Shown here: piece after piece, positions 6,970-13,228 of the stretch | Numbering within the stretch: position 1 is the first letter of the stretch | Layout: the number at the start of each line of letters is the position of its first letter | Assembly: GCA_032089155.1 (NCBI GenBank) | Contig: DAMDEV010000054.1 | Location: 1 to 15,193 of the forward strand | Direction: 5' to 3' | Origin: Faucicola sp032089155 | GTDB taxonomy: Bacteria > Pseudomonadota > Gammaproteobacteria > Pseudomonadales > Moraxellaceae | DNA length: 15,193 bases | The notes under the pieces: model-generated | The model's input: only the letters and a program-made list of their open reading frames with translations | Told to the model about the DNA's origin: nothing | The model's database searches: none | Position numbers and translations under genes: made by a program

Positions 6970-7791
6970 CTAGTCCATTCTGAGCAAATCATTGATAGAG
7001 GTTTTAGAGCGGGTCTGTGCGTCTACTTTTTTCACGATTACCGCACAGTACAAGCTATGCGAGCCGTCTTTGCTTGGTAGGCTACCTGATACCACAACTG
7101 AACCCGCTGGGATACGACCGTAACTGATTTCGCCTGTTTCGCGGTCTAGGATTTTGGTTGATTGACCGATATACACGCCCATCGAAATCACCGAGCCTTC
7201 CTCAACAATCACACCTTCAACGATTTCTGAGCGCGCACCGATAAAGCAGTTATCTTCAATGATGGTTGGGTTGGCTTGTAGCGGCTCAAGGACGCCGCCA
7301 ATGCCGACGCCGCCTGATAAATGCACGTTTTTACCGATTTGGGCGCATGAACCCACCGTCGCCCACGTATCGACCATCGTGCCTTCATCGACATAGGCGC
7401 CGATATTGACGTAAGATGGCATCAAGATAGCGCCTTTGGCAATGTATGAGCCTTTACGCGCGACGGCAGGTGGCACCACGCGCACGCCTGCTTTGGCAAA
7501 CTGTTCATCGCCCCAATCTGAAAATTTGGTTTCGACTTTATCAAAGAATTGCAGGTCACGACCGCCATTCATGATACGGTTGTCGTTCAGACGAAAAGAT
7601 AATAATACCGCTTTTTTGACCCATTGGTTGACGATCCATTCACCGTCTTTTTTTTCTGCGACGCGCAAGGTGCCGGCATCGAGCTGAGCGAGCACATCAT
7701 TGACGGCAGCACGCACATCGTCGGTGGCGTCATTGGGGTTGAGGTTGGCACGGTTTTCAAACGCATCTTCAATAATCTGTTGTAATGACAT
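6970..7791 (-). CDS. dapD: 2,3,4,5-tetrahydropyridine-2,6-dicarboxylate N-succinyltransferase
   Basis: This enzyme succinylates tetrahydrodipicolinate with succinyl-CoA in the succinylase route to meso-diaminopimelate and lysine; it is a cytoplasmic trimer. At 273 residues it is within one of the E. coli length. An alpha-helical N-terminal domain (1-100) precedes the left-handed beta-helix of hexapeptide repeats (about 105-235), which includes AKGAILMPSYVNIGAYVDEG and EDNCFIGARSEIVEGV. The residues reported as important for catalysis in the family, Asp141 (GTMVDTW) and Glu189 (ARSEIVEG), fall at exactly those positions. AGGA lies six bases before ATG 7791. The gene is in the same direction as lrgAB upstream but separated by about 170 bases, and has its own terminator. 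Confidence 0.98.
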   Translation of the reverse strand: MSLQQIIEDAFENRANLNPNDATDDVRAAVNDVLAQLDAGTLRVAEKKDGEWIVNQWVKKAVLLSFRLNDNRIMNGGRDLQFFDKVETKFSDWGDEQFAKAGVRVVPPAVARKGSYIAKGAILMPSYVNIGAYVDEGTMVDTWATVGSCAQIGKNVHLSGGVGIGGVLEPLQANPTIIEDNCFIGARSEIVEGVIVEEGSVISMGVYIGQSTKILDRETGEISYGRIPAGSVVVSGSLPSKDGSHSLYCAVIVKKVDAQTRSKTSINDLLRMD

Positions 7792-7960
7792 AATTTTTCC
7801 TACAATCCAAAAAAAGGTAGGTCATTGTCGCTAATTTTATTTTGTTTGGCAAATATTAATACGTCATTTTGGCAAGTTTTCATAAGTAGCTAGCTTTGAG
7901 GTGTTGTAAAATCAAGGTGCGTATTAAAAGGCATGAGTTAAATAGCTTAAAAAGCATGGG
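7792..7960. other. Spacer between lrgB and dapD
   Basis: This 169-base A/T-rich gap probably holds the dapD promoter on the minus strand, but no -35/-10 pair is convincing. Its right end is occupied by the first copy of a 23-bp tandem duplication. No small ORF with a ribosome site and no terminator for lrgB are seen. Confidence 0.5.
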
Positions 7961-7970
7961 TTAAATAGCC
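7925..7970 (+). repeat. 23-bp tandem duplication covering the lrgB 3' end
   Basis: The 23-base unit at 7925-7947 is repeated at 7948-7970 with three mismatches. The right copy contains the lrgB stop (7961-7963) and its last two codons (Ala-Ile). The left copy is a duplicated gene end lying outside the reading frame. Both copies contain GTTAAATAGC. Confidence 0.85.
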
Positions 7971-8650
7971 GTCATTAAATGAATCAGCGCAGGGCCAAAA
8001 AACACCATAAATAACCCTGCCAATACCATCGTCAGACTGGCAATCACGCCTTCGCTTTCATGGCGCTGACTGGCTCTTGCAGTACCAAAACCATGTGACG
8101 CATTACCCAATGCCACGCCGTGGGCAAGATGAAAACGGATTTTTGACCAGGCCAGTACCATATCGCCAATCACCATGCCGACCACCCCTGTAATTAAGGT
8201 AAATAGCGAGACGAGCGCCGCTGAACCATGAATCTGCTGCGCCAAATCAATGGCAAATGGGGTAGAAATTGACCGTGCCATCAAGCTGTAGGTGAGGGTG
8301 GCATCAAATTTAAACACGCTAGCAAACACCATAATGCTAGCAATACCCACCAACATGCCCACCACAATCGACACCGCAAGCACGGCAGCATAGCGATAAA
8401 TCAATTGACGATACTGATAAATCGGTATGGCAAATGCCACGGTGGCAGGGCCCAACAACTCAACAATCCAAGCGGTATCGGCAAAATAGGTTTGATAAGA
8501 AATCCCAAGCACAATCATCAAGATAATCGTTACCGTCGCCACCGTGATGGCAGGATTGAGCCAAAATTTTGGGAAACGGGCATACACCCGCTTTGCTAAA
8601 ATATACGCCAAGATAGTCCAAAGTAAACAGCCGATAGAGATAATATTCAT
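7961..8650 (-). CDS. lrgB: LrgB family membrane protein (CidB/LrgB)
   Basis: This is an inner-membrane protein of 229 residues, the usual LrgB length, with about six to seven hydrophobic segments. Family hallmarks are FAIPIYQYRQLI (the P-x-Y-x2-R region), SISTPFAIDLAQQIHG, TGVVGMVIGD, GVALGNASHGFGTARASQ (the most conserved LrgB block) and the C-terminal GVIASLTMVLAGLFMVFFGP. LrgB partners with LrgA. The pair was first studied as a murein-hydrolase export or holin-like system in Staphylococcus; homologues are now linked to pyruvate or glycolate transport (for example Bacillus PftAB and plant PLGG1). It lies 51 bases downstream of lrgA in an apparent operon. No clear ribosome site precedes ATG 8650. 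Its last codons are part of a 23-bp duplication. Confidence 0.93.
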   Translation of the reverse strand: MNIISIGCLLWTILAYILAKRVYARFPKFWLNPAITVATVTIILMIVLGISYQTYFADTAWIVELLGPATVAFAIPIYQYRQLIYRYAAVLAVSIVVGMLVGIASIMVFASVFKFDATLTYSLMARSISTPFAIDLAQQIHGSAALVSLFTLITGVVGMVIGDMVLAWSKIRFHLAHGVALGNASHGFGTARASQRHESEGVIASLTMVLAGLFMVFFGPALIHLMTAI

Positions 8651-8701
8651 AGTAAATTACGATTGGTATGATTAATAGTATATGAGTCTTGATAAGTTTG
8701 A

Positions 8702-9175
8702 TTAGTGATGTGCATGGTGCGTGCGGCGATACAACGCGCGTTTCACACGATTGCCTAGCATAAAAGTGAGAGCAGAGCTGAGCATCACCAGTGCCGTACT
8801 CATGACAATGGTAATCATCAGCTGCCAACCTTGAGCAAAAAATAACTGCTGATATTGGGTAATCGACATCATCAGCGGAATAAATAACAGCACCAACTCG
8901 CCCAAGATAAACTTCGCGCCGACATTGACCCAGTCGAGTTTAATGACTCCAGTCAATAATAATCCCAGCATCAAAAACAGTCCCACAATGCCAGATGACA
9001 TAGGGAGGTTGAATAATTTTTTGAGGATGTCAGCTGTGCCCCATACCACAGCAATGAGGGTGATTTGCAGTAAAATTTTGACCAGTGGCTGTTGTGACAT
9101 ACGGTCTATTTTATGGGGTAACAGTTTATGGGGTAATAGCTGCTGAAAAGTTGGAAGATTCATAGCGCGTTTCAT
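8702..9175 (-). CDS. lrgA: CidA/LrgA family protein (start uncertain)
   Basis: This small inner-membrane protein has four predicted membrane segments: LLQITLIAVVWGTADIL, MSSGIVGLFLMLGLLLTGV, FILGELVLLFIPLMMSI and MITIVMSTALVMLSSALTF. The LPMSSGIVGLFL and LLFIPLMMSI blocks are LrgA/CidA signatures, and the C-terminus is basic and His-rich (RRTHHAHH). From ATG 9175 it has 157 residues; starts at 9163 (MNLPT) or 9100 (MSQQP, 132 residues, nearer the family's usual size) are equally possible, since none has a good ribosome site. The stretch between contains a 15-bp duplication read as LLPHK-LLPHK, which may be untranslated leader if 9100 is right. The frame continues upstream to a TTG at 9250, which I reject. 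It is divergent from a LysR gene and followed by lrgB. Confidence 0.85.
   Translation of the reverse strand: MKRAMNLPTFQQLLPHKLLPHKIDRMSQQPLVKILLQITLIAVVWGTADILKKLFNLPMSSGIVGLFLMLGLLLTGVIKLDWVNVGAKFILGELVLLFIPLMMSITQYQQLFFAQGWQLMITIVMSTALVMLSSALTFMLGNRVKRALYRRTHHAHH
9110..9139 (+). repeat. 15-bp tandem duplication near the lrgA start
   Basis: TTTATGGGGTAACAG (9110-9124) is followed by TTTATGGGGTAATAG (9125-9139), 14 of 15 identical. On the minus strand it is read as LLPHK twice if lrgA starts at 9163 or 9175, and is untranslated if lrgA starts at 9100. Confidence 0.85.
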
Positions 9176-9324
9176 GGTAAACAAGTCATCAACAATGAAG
9201 ATATCTAGTATAAAAAAACCCTTAACAAAAAATATGAATAATATTTTCAAAATTATGCGTAAAATCTATAAAGCTACAAAACGAAGCTATGACACTATAA
9301 AGCTATTTTGGGCAGTTCAGAAAT
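9176..9324. promoter_or_regulatory. Divergent control region between lrgA and the LysR gene
   Basis: This 149-base A/T-rich region separates two diverging genes, the classic layout for a LysR regulator and its target. CTATAAAGCTA occurs twice (9266-9276 and 9295-9305), with a partial AGCTA copy at 9285-9289 between them, giving AGCTA spacings of 13 and 16 bases; these are candidate regulator sites. A TATACT at 9207-9212 on the minus strand could be the -10 of lrgA, and TATAAA at 9296-9301 on the plus strand could be the -10 of the LysR gene. Neither has a convincing -35. Confidence 0.45.
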
Positions 9325-10224
9325 ATGATGACCTTAAAACAACTTCAATGCTTTATCACTGTGGTGAAGACCGGCGGCTTTTCTCATGCTGCCGATACAT
9401 TGAGTTTGACGCAGCCAACAGTGACCAAAGCCATTTCCAATCTGGAAGATACGCTAGGCGTGGCGCTCTTTGATAAGCAACTGATGAGCCGCAAGCGGGA
9501 TATTGCGCTGACCGAAATTGGTACATTAGTATATGAGCAGGCGCAGACGGTGCTGCAACATGTCGGCTACCTTGAGCAGACGGTGACACAATATCAGCAC
9601 ATGGACCGCGGGCAGCTGCGGCTAGGGTTGTCACCGCTCGGAGGTGAGTTGTTGAGCGATGCGATTTTTGAGTTTTATCAAACCCATCGCCATATTGAGC
9701 TGTCGTTGCTAGAAGATGGCGCAGAGTCGTTAAAACAAGCCTTGCTCGATGATACGCTTGATGTGTGTACCTTGATGCAACCGATTGAAGCGGACTTTGA
9801 TTGTATCCCAGTATGCGATTATCCCATTATGATGGTGGCACACCGACAGCATATGGGCAATACCATCAAACAAGTGACTTTAAAATCTTTAAAAAATGCG
9901 TCGTTGATGTTGTTTGCGTCCCATTCGTCATTTACCTCAATGATTGTCGAAGAATGCCAAAAACTCGGCTTTGAACCCAATATCGTTTGCCACACCAACC
10001 AATGGCAACTACTGACAACATTGTTGAAAAAAAACATGGGGGTGACGCTACTACCCAAATATTATACCGATAAACTCGATGACAAACAGTTGGTTTGCCT
10101 GCCGCTCGTCCAGCCCAATTTGACTTGGCAAATGGTGATGGCATGGCGAAAACACCGACCGCTGACCCCAGCGATGCAAGCTTGGCTAAACGTAGTACAG
10201 CGCCAAGCTACTAATAAAGTCTAA
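9325..10224 (+). CDS. LysR-family transcriptional regulator, likely controlling lrgAB
   Basis: This DNA-binding regulator has 299 residues (or 298 if the second of the two tandem ATGs, at 9328, is used). The N-terminal winged helix-turn-helix is plain: LKQLQCFITVVKTGGFSHAA followed by LSLTQPTVTKAISNLEDTLG and LFDK (about residues 3-52). An effector-binding domain of the periplasmic-binding-protein fold follows from about residue 90 (GQLRLGLSPLGGELL). It diverges from lrgA with 149 bases between. The S. aureus cidABC operon is controlled by the LysR protein CidR in a similar arrangement, so I infer that this protein regulates lrgAB; the effector is unknown. The ribosome site is weak. No terminator is seen after the stop; the downstream spacer is mostly tandem repeats. 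Confidence 0.9.
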   Translation: MMTLKQLQCFITVVKTGGFSHAADTLSLTQPTVTKAISNLEDTLGVALFDKQLMSRKRDIALTEIGTLVYEQAQTVLQHVGYLEQTVTQYQHMDRGQLRLGLSPLGGELLSDAIFEFYQTHRHIELSLLEDGAESLKQALLDDTLDVCTLMQPIEADFDCIPVCDYPIMMVAHRQHMGNTIKQVTLKSLKNASLMLFASHSSFTSMIVEECQKLGFEPNIVCHTNQWQLLTTLLKKNMGVTLLPKYYTDKLDDKQLVCLPLVQPNLTWQMVMAWRKHRPLTPAMQAWLNVVQRQATNKV

Positions 10225-10247
10225 TAGGAAAATTTAATTGACAGGCT

Positions 10248-10269
10248 ATAAACCTTTGATAAACCTTTT
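10248..10269 (+). repeat. 11-bp tandem duplication
   Basis: ATAAACCTTTG (10248-10258) is followed by ATAAACCTTTT (10259-10269). It is the first of three successive tandem arrays in the spacer between the LysR gene and cysK. Confidence 0.75.
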
Positions 10270-10278
10270 TATAGTACC

Positions 10279-10332
10279 GTGTTACGGCTTTGTGTTACAG
10301 CCTTGTGTTATAGCCCCGCGTGTTAATGCTTT
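10279..10332 (+). repeat. 13-bp tandem repeat, 4 diverged copies
   Basis: GTGTTACGGCTTT, GTGTTACAGCCTT and GTGTTATAGCCCC lie head to tail at 10279, 10292 and 10305. After a 2-base insertion, a fourth copy GTGTTAATGCTTT starts at 10320. GTGTTA is invariant while the second half of the unit varies. Confidence 0.85.
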
Positions 10333-10366
10333 TCGATATATGGAATTTACCAAATGGCGTTAGACA

Positions 10367-10394
10367 CCGCAAAATCACTACCGTAAAATCATTC
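10367..10394 (+). repeat. 14-bp tandem duplication upstream of cysK
   Basis: CCGCAAAATCACTA (10367-10380) is followed by CCGTAAAATCATTC (10381-10394), 11 of 14 identical. It ends about 20 bases before the cysK ribosome site and so lies in its presumed promoter or leader. Confidence 0.65.
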
Positions 10395-10423
10395 AACAAT
10401 ATCTAACAAAAAAGGGAATGATT

Positions 10424-11440
10424 ATGCTACAACAACCTGATGATCACTACACCGCACCCGCCAACCTTGGCACAGCGGTATATGCCAACAATGCCGATGC
10501 GATTGGTAACACGCCGCTGGTGCGTCTTAATCATATCATGCCACAGGGAGTGACTGTGCTTGCCAAAATCGAAAGCCGTAACCCGGCGTTTTCGGTCAAA
10601 TGCCGAATCGGTGCGGGCATGGTGCAAGCCGCCGAGCAAGCAGGGCTATTAAAGCCAGGTATGCAAATCATCGAGCCGACTAGCGGTAACACGGGGATTG
10701 CGTTGGCGTTTGTGGCAGCAGCCAAAGGGTATAAAATCACGCTGACCATGCCAGCTTCGATGAGTATGGAGCGCCGTAAAGTGCTGGCCGCCTTGGGCGC
10801 ACATTTGGTGCTCACTGAGCCTTCGCTAGGTATGAAAGGGGCGGTGGAAGCTGCGCAAGAAATCCATGACAACCATCCTGGCGAATACTTTTTGCCGCAA
10901 CAGTTTGATAACCCTGCCAACCCTGATACCCATGTCAAAACCACCGCACCTGAAATTTTTAATGCCACCGCGGGTAAGGTCGATGCGCTTGTCGCAGGCG
11001 TGGGTACAGGCGGGACGATTTCGGGTATCGCCCGTTATTTTAAACAAATCAAACATCAGCCGCTTTATACCGTCGCGGTTGAGCCTGCGGAATCACCGAT
11101 TATTACCCAAACGCGTGAAGGCAAAACCATCACCCCAGGTCCCCATAAAATCCAAGGGATTGGCGCCAACTTTATCCCAAAAAATCTTGCGCTTGATTTG
11201 CTTGATGAAGTTATCACAGTAACTGGCGATGATGCGATTGCATGGGCAAGACGGGCGATGACCCAAGAAGGTATTTTATGTGGTATTTCTTGCGGTGCAG
11301 CGCTGCAAGCGGCTTATCAACTAGCAAGCCGCCCTGAGATGCAAGGCAAAACCATCGTGGTTATTTTGCCAGACAGTGGTGAGCGTTATTTGTCCAGTGT
11401 GCTATTTGATGGTATCTTCACTGGCGAGAACTTTAATTAA
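10424..11440 (+). CDS. cysK: Cysteine synthase A (O-acetylserine sulfhydrylase)
   Basis: This PLP enzyme makes cysteine from O-acetylserine and sulfide, the last step of assimilatory sulfate reduction. It has 338 residues; the core aligns throughout with E. coli CysK (323) and the excess is mostly a polar N-terminal extension of about 20 residues before GNTPLVRLN. PLP is bound by Lys59 in NPAFSVKCRIG. Also present are the substrate loop TSGNTG (86-91), the phosphate-binding GTGGT (194-198), KIQGIGANFIP and the C-terminal LPDSGERYLS. The usual GISSGAA is GISCGAA here. The start is ATG 10424, with AGGGA six bases upstream; the ATG at 10418 overlaps that ribosome site and is unlikely. Regulation by a CysB-type activator is plausible, but no site could be identified in the repeat-filled spacer. 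Confidence 0.96.
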   Translation: MLQQPDDHYTAPANLGTAVYANNADAIGNTPLVRLNHIMPQGVTVLAKIESRNPAFSVKCRIGAGMVQAAEQAGLLKPGMQIIEPTSGNTGIALAFVAAAKGYKITLTMPASMSMERRKVLAALGAHLVLTEPSLGMKGAVEAAQEIHDNHPGEYFLPQQFDNPANPDTHVKTTAPEIFNATAGKVDALVAGVGTGGTISGIARYFKQIKHQPLYTVAVEPAESPIITQTREGKTITPGPHKIQGIGANFIPKNLALDLLDEVITVTGDDAIAWARRAMTQEGILCGISCGAALQAAYQLASRPEMQGKTIVVILPDSGERYLSSVLFDGIFTGENFN

Positions 11441-11459
11441 CAAGCTTTCATGAACGATA

Positions 11460-11487
11460 AAAAAAGGGCGTTAGTTAGCCCTTTTTT
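11460..11487 (+). terminator. Terminator after cysK
   Basis: Bases 11460-11469 pair with 11478-11487 (A-run plus GGGC against GCCC plus T-run) around an 8-base loop, starting 19 bases after the stop. The A/T symmetry would let it also stop minus-strand transcripts from the MATE gene. Confidence 0.88.
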
Positions 11488-11515
11488 ACTTTATTTTTAC
11501 TTTGTTTTTAATTTA
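11483..11515 (+). repeat. 11-bp tandem repeat, 3 copies, after the cysK terminator
   Basis: TTTTTACTTTA (11483-11493), TTTTTACTTTG (11494-11504) and TTTTTAATTTA (11505-11515) follow one another, the first starting within the T-run of the terminator. The simple T-rich composition makes chance similarity more likely here than for the other arrays. Confidence 0.6.
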
Positions 11516-11647
11516 AAATCGCTATAAAAATCATCGGTTGAATACCCCAAATATACTCATCAACTCATGACCCATAACGAATAATCCACAATAAATAGCC
11601 TAAGCGCCTTTTTAATCATTGTCGATTGTTTTTCTTTTTAGGTTATT
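11516..11647. other. Spacer between cysK and the MATE gene
   Basis: This is A/T-rich DNA between convergent genes, with no ORF bearing a ribosome site and no further hairpin of note. GCTATAAAAA at 11521 and ATAGCC at 11595 are further copies of the short core motif that recurs in other spacers of this window. Confidence 0.4.
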
Positions 11648-13018
11648 CTATAGCCAAGCCATTTTTAAGCGTTTTTGCTGACGTAATAAACGCGTCCCTA
11701 ACAGCAGTGACGCCAATCCCAGCGCTGCAACCAGCGCGATCCAAAATCCTTTAGCCCCCATATCGGTATGGCGCACCAAATAGGTACCCAGTGGAATCGC
11801 CACCACCCAATAGCAGAACAAGGTGATAAACATCGGCACTGTGGTATCTTGCATACCGCGCAAAATCCCCGCAAAATTGACCTGCCAGGCATCAAACAAC
11901 TGATACACGGTGGCAAACCATAATAACAGCGCGGCTTGCTGAATCACTTGGGGATTTTCACTAAAGAAAGTTGGCAGCGTTTGCCGAAAAATCGCAGTTA
12001 ACAACATGCTAATCACCGCAAATGACGTGGCTACGGCAATGCCGATGAGCTTGATACGTTTAAGCGCTCGGTAATCTTTGGCGCCGTAGCGATTTGACAC
12101 CATGATTGTCAATGCCATCGCGACTGAAAACGGGAACATGAATAACTGCGATGAAATCGTCAACGCTACTTGGTGGCTTGCCACCGCGATTTCACCCAGT
12201 GGGCTGATGATAATGGAAGCTAGACTAAAGGCGCTCACTTCAAAAAAAATCGACATGCCAATGGGAATGCCAATTGATAATTGCTGACGCAACTGAGCAA
12301 AATCCATGCCGGCAAAATTGGCAAAAAAGCGCTGGTTGGCAAAATCTGACTGAGGGCTTAAAGTCAAATAGCTTACCAACATCAGTAGATTTATCCATAA
12401 CGCAATCCCAGAGGCAAAACCACAGCCCGCACCGCCCATAGCGGGAATTAGCACAGTTTCACCGAGGGTGATGCCATGAATAAACGCATAGCTAAGCGGC
12501 ACATTTAAAATCAAACCAATGAGGCTAATCACCATGACCACGGTGGGATGTTTTAAGCTTTCGGTGTAGCAGCGCAGCGAGGTATATAGACAGACTGCAG
12601 GAAACCCAAAAGAGATACCAAACAAGAATTTTCGGGCGATGTGCTGAATATCTTTCGGTACCTTCATCCAATCAAACAAATAATGCAGCTGATTAACCAC
12701 CACAAACCCTATAGTACCGATGATAAGCGCCAGCCAAAGCGATTGTTGGGTGATAAAAGGCACTTTTTGTAGTTGCTGTTGACCAATCGCTTCCCCAATC
12801 AATGGCGTGGTGGCAAGCAAAATACCAACCGCCAGCAAAAACGTAGGCATCCAAATACCCGCGCCGATTGCCACGCCAGATAAATCTAGCGCGGAGACTT
12901 GACCTGCGAGTAAGGTATCGACCAAGGCGAGCCCTGACTGGCAAATCTGGGTGATTAAAATAGGTAAGGTCAAGACAAATAATTGTTTGAAGTCTTGACG
13001 AGCAATAGCTGACAGCAT
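11648..13018 (-). CDS. MATE-family efflux transporter, NorM-like
   Basis: This is an inner-membrane multidrug/toxin extrusion antiporter (Na+ or H+ driven) of about 456 residues, the size of E. coli NorM/MdtK (457), with about twelve membrane segments. Matches to NorM from memory include FVLTLPILITQICQSGLALVD, DTLLAGQVSALDLSGVAIG, SLRCYTESLKHP, LNVPLSYAFI, MGGAGCGFASGIALWI, SIGIPIGMSIFFEV, SPLGEIAVASHQVAL, AVYQLFDAWQVNFAGILRG-like (here TVYQLFDAWQ) and GFWIAL. The open frame extends to a TTG at 13048 with no ribosome site, so I prefer ATG 13018, though its Shine-Dalgarno is also weak (GGT). It converges with cysK. Substrates typical for the family are cationic dyes, fluoroquinolones and other drugs; the actual one is unknown. 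The upstream spacer has a 16-bp direct repeat that could be an operator. Confidence 0.92.
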   Translation of the reverse strand: MLSAIARQDFKQLFVLTLPILITQICQSGLALVDTLLAGQVSALDLSGVAIGAGIWMPTFLLAVGILLATTPLIGEAIGQQQLQKVPFITQQSLWLALIIGTIGFVVVNQLHYLFDWMKVPKDIQHIARKFLFGISFGFPAVCLYTSLRCYTESLKHPTVVMVISLIGLILNVPLSYAFIHGITLGETVLIPAMGGAGCGFASGIALWINLLMLVSYLTLSPQSDFANQRFFANFAGMDFAQLRQQLSIGIPIGMSIFFEVSAFSLASIIISPLGEIAVASHQVALTISSQLFMFPFSVAMALTIMVSNRYGAKDYRALKRIKLIGIAVATSFAVISMLLTAIFRQTLPTFFSENPQVIQQAALLLWFATVYQLFDAWQVNFAGILRGMQDTTVPMFITLFCYWVVAIPLGTYLVRHTDMGAKGFWIALVAALGLASLLLGTRLLRQQKRLKMAWL

Positions 13019-13105
13019 GTAATGACCAAATATTCGTTGAAAATTCAATAAAGGCGGCAGTTTAACAGATTTTGTGGCTTGATTTTTTATTGTTTAATTT
13101 GTTGT

Positions 13106-13137
13106 TTAACAGGTCAGCAAATTAACAGGTCAAAAAA
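13106..13137 (+). repeat. 16-bp tandem direct repeat upstream of the MATE gene
   Basis: TTAACAGGTCA occurs at 13106-13116 and 13122-13132 with a 16-base period. In the MATE direction this reads TGACCTGTTAA twice, about 90-115 bases before ATG 13018. It could be a paired regulator site or another short duplication. Confidence 0.7.
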
Positions 13138-13168
13138 AGTTAGTGTTTGATTGTGATAGCATCAACAT

Positions 13169-13215
13169 AAAAAAGCCTTTATCAAATATTGCCACAATTT
13201 GATAAAGGCTTTTTT
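13169..13215 (-). terminator. Strong terminator after the lipoprotein gene
   Basis: A perfect 19-pair stem (13169-13187 with 13197-13215) closes on a 9-base loop, and is flanked by A- and T-runs in both directions. It starts 14 bases past the lipoprotein stop on the minus strand and insulates the MATE gene downstream. Confidence 0.93.
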
Positions 13216-13228
13216 TCAACAATAGCTT

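Noticed and set aside
9176..9250. Upstream extension of lrgA to a TTG with a hydrophobic segment
   Set aside because: It uses a TTG start without a ribosome site, would consume the regulatory spacer, and makes LrgA longer than the family.
9174..9473. 99-codon plus-strand frame across the divergent lrgA/LysR spacer
   Set aside because: It starts opposite the lrgA start and overlaps the LysR helix-turn-helix codons in another frame; the lysine-rich product resembles nothing known to me.
10248..10394. CRISPR array or riboswitch before cysK
   Set aside because: The repeats are too short (11-14 bp), have no spacers between them, and no conserved riboswitch fold or cas gene is visible.
10531..10968. 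145-codon minus-strand frame inside cysK
   Set aside because: It is antisense to conserved cysK codons and its length comes from low stop frequency in that frame.
11483..11515. T-rich 11-bp triplet as a functional element
   Set aside because: It was kept only as a low-weight repeat, because its simple T-rich composition next to a terminator could arise by chance.
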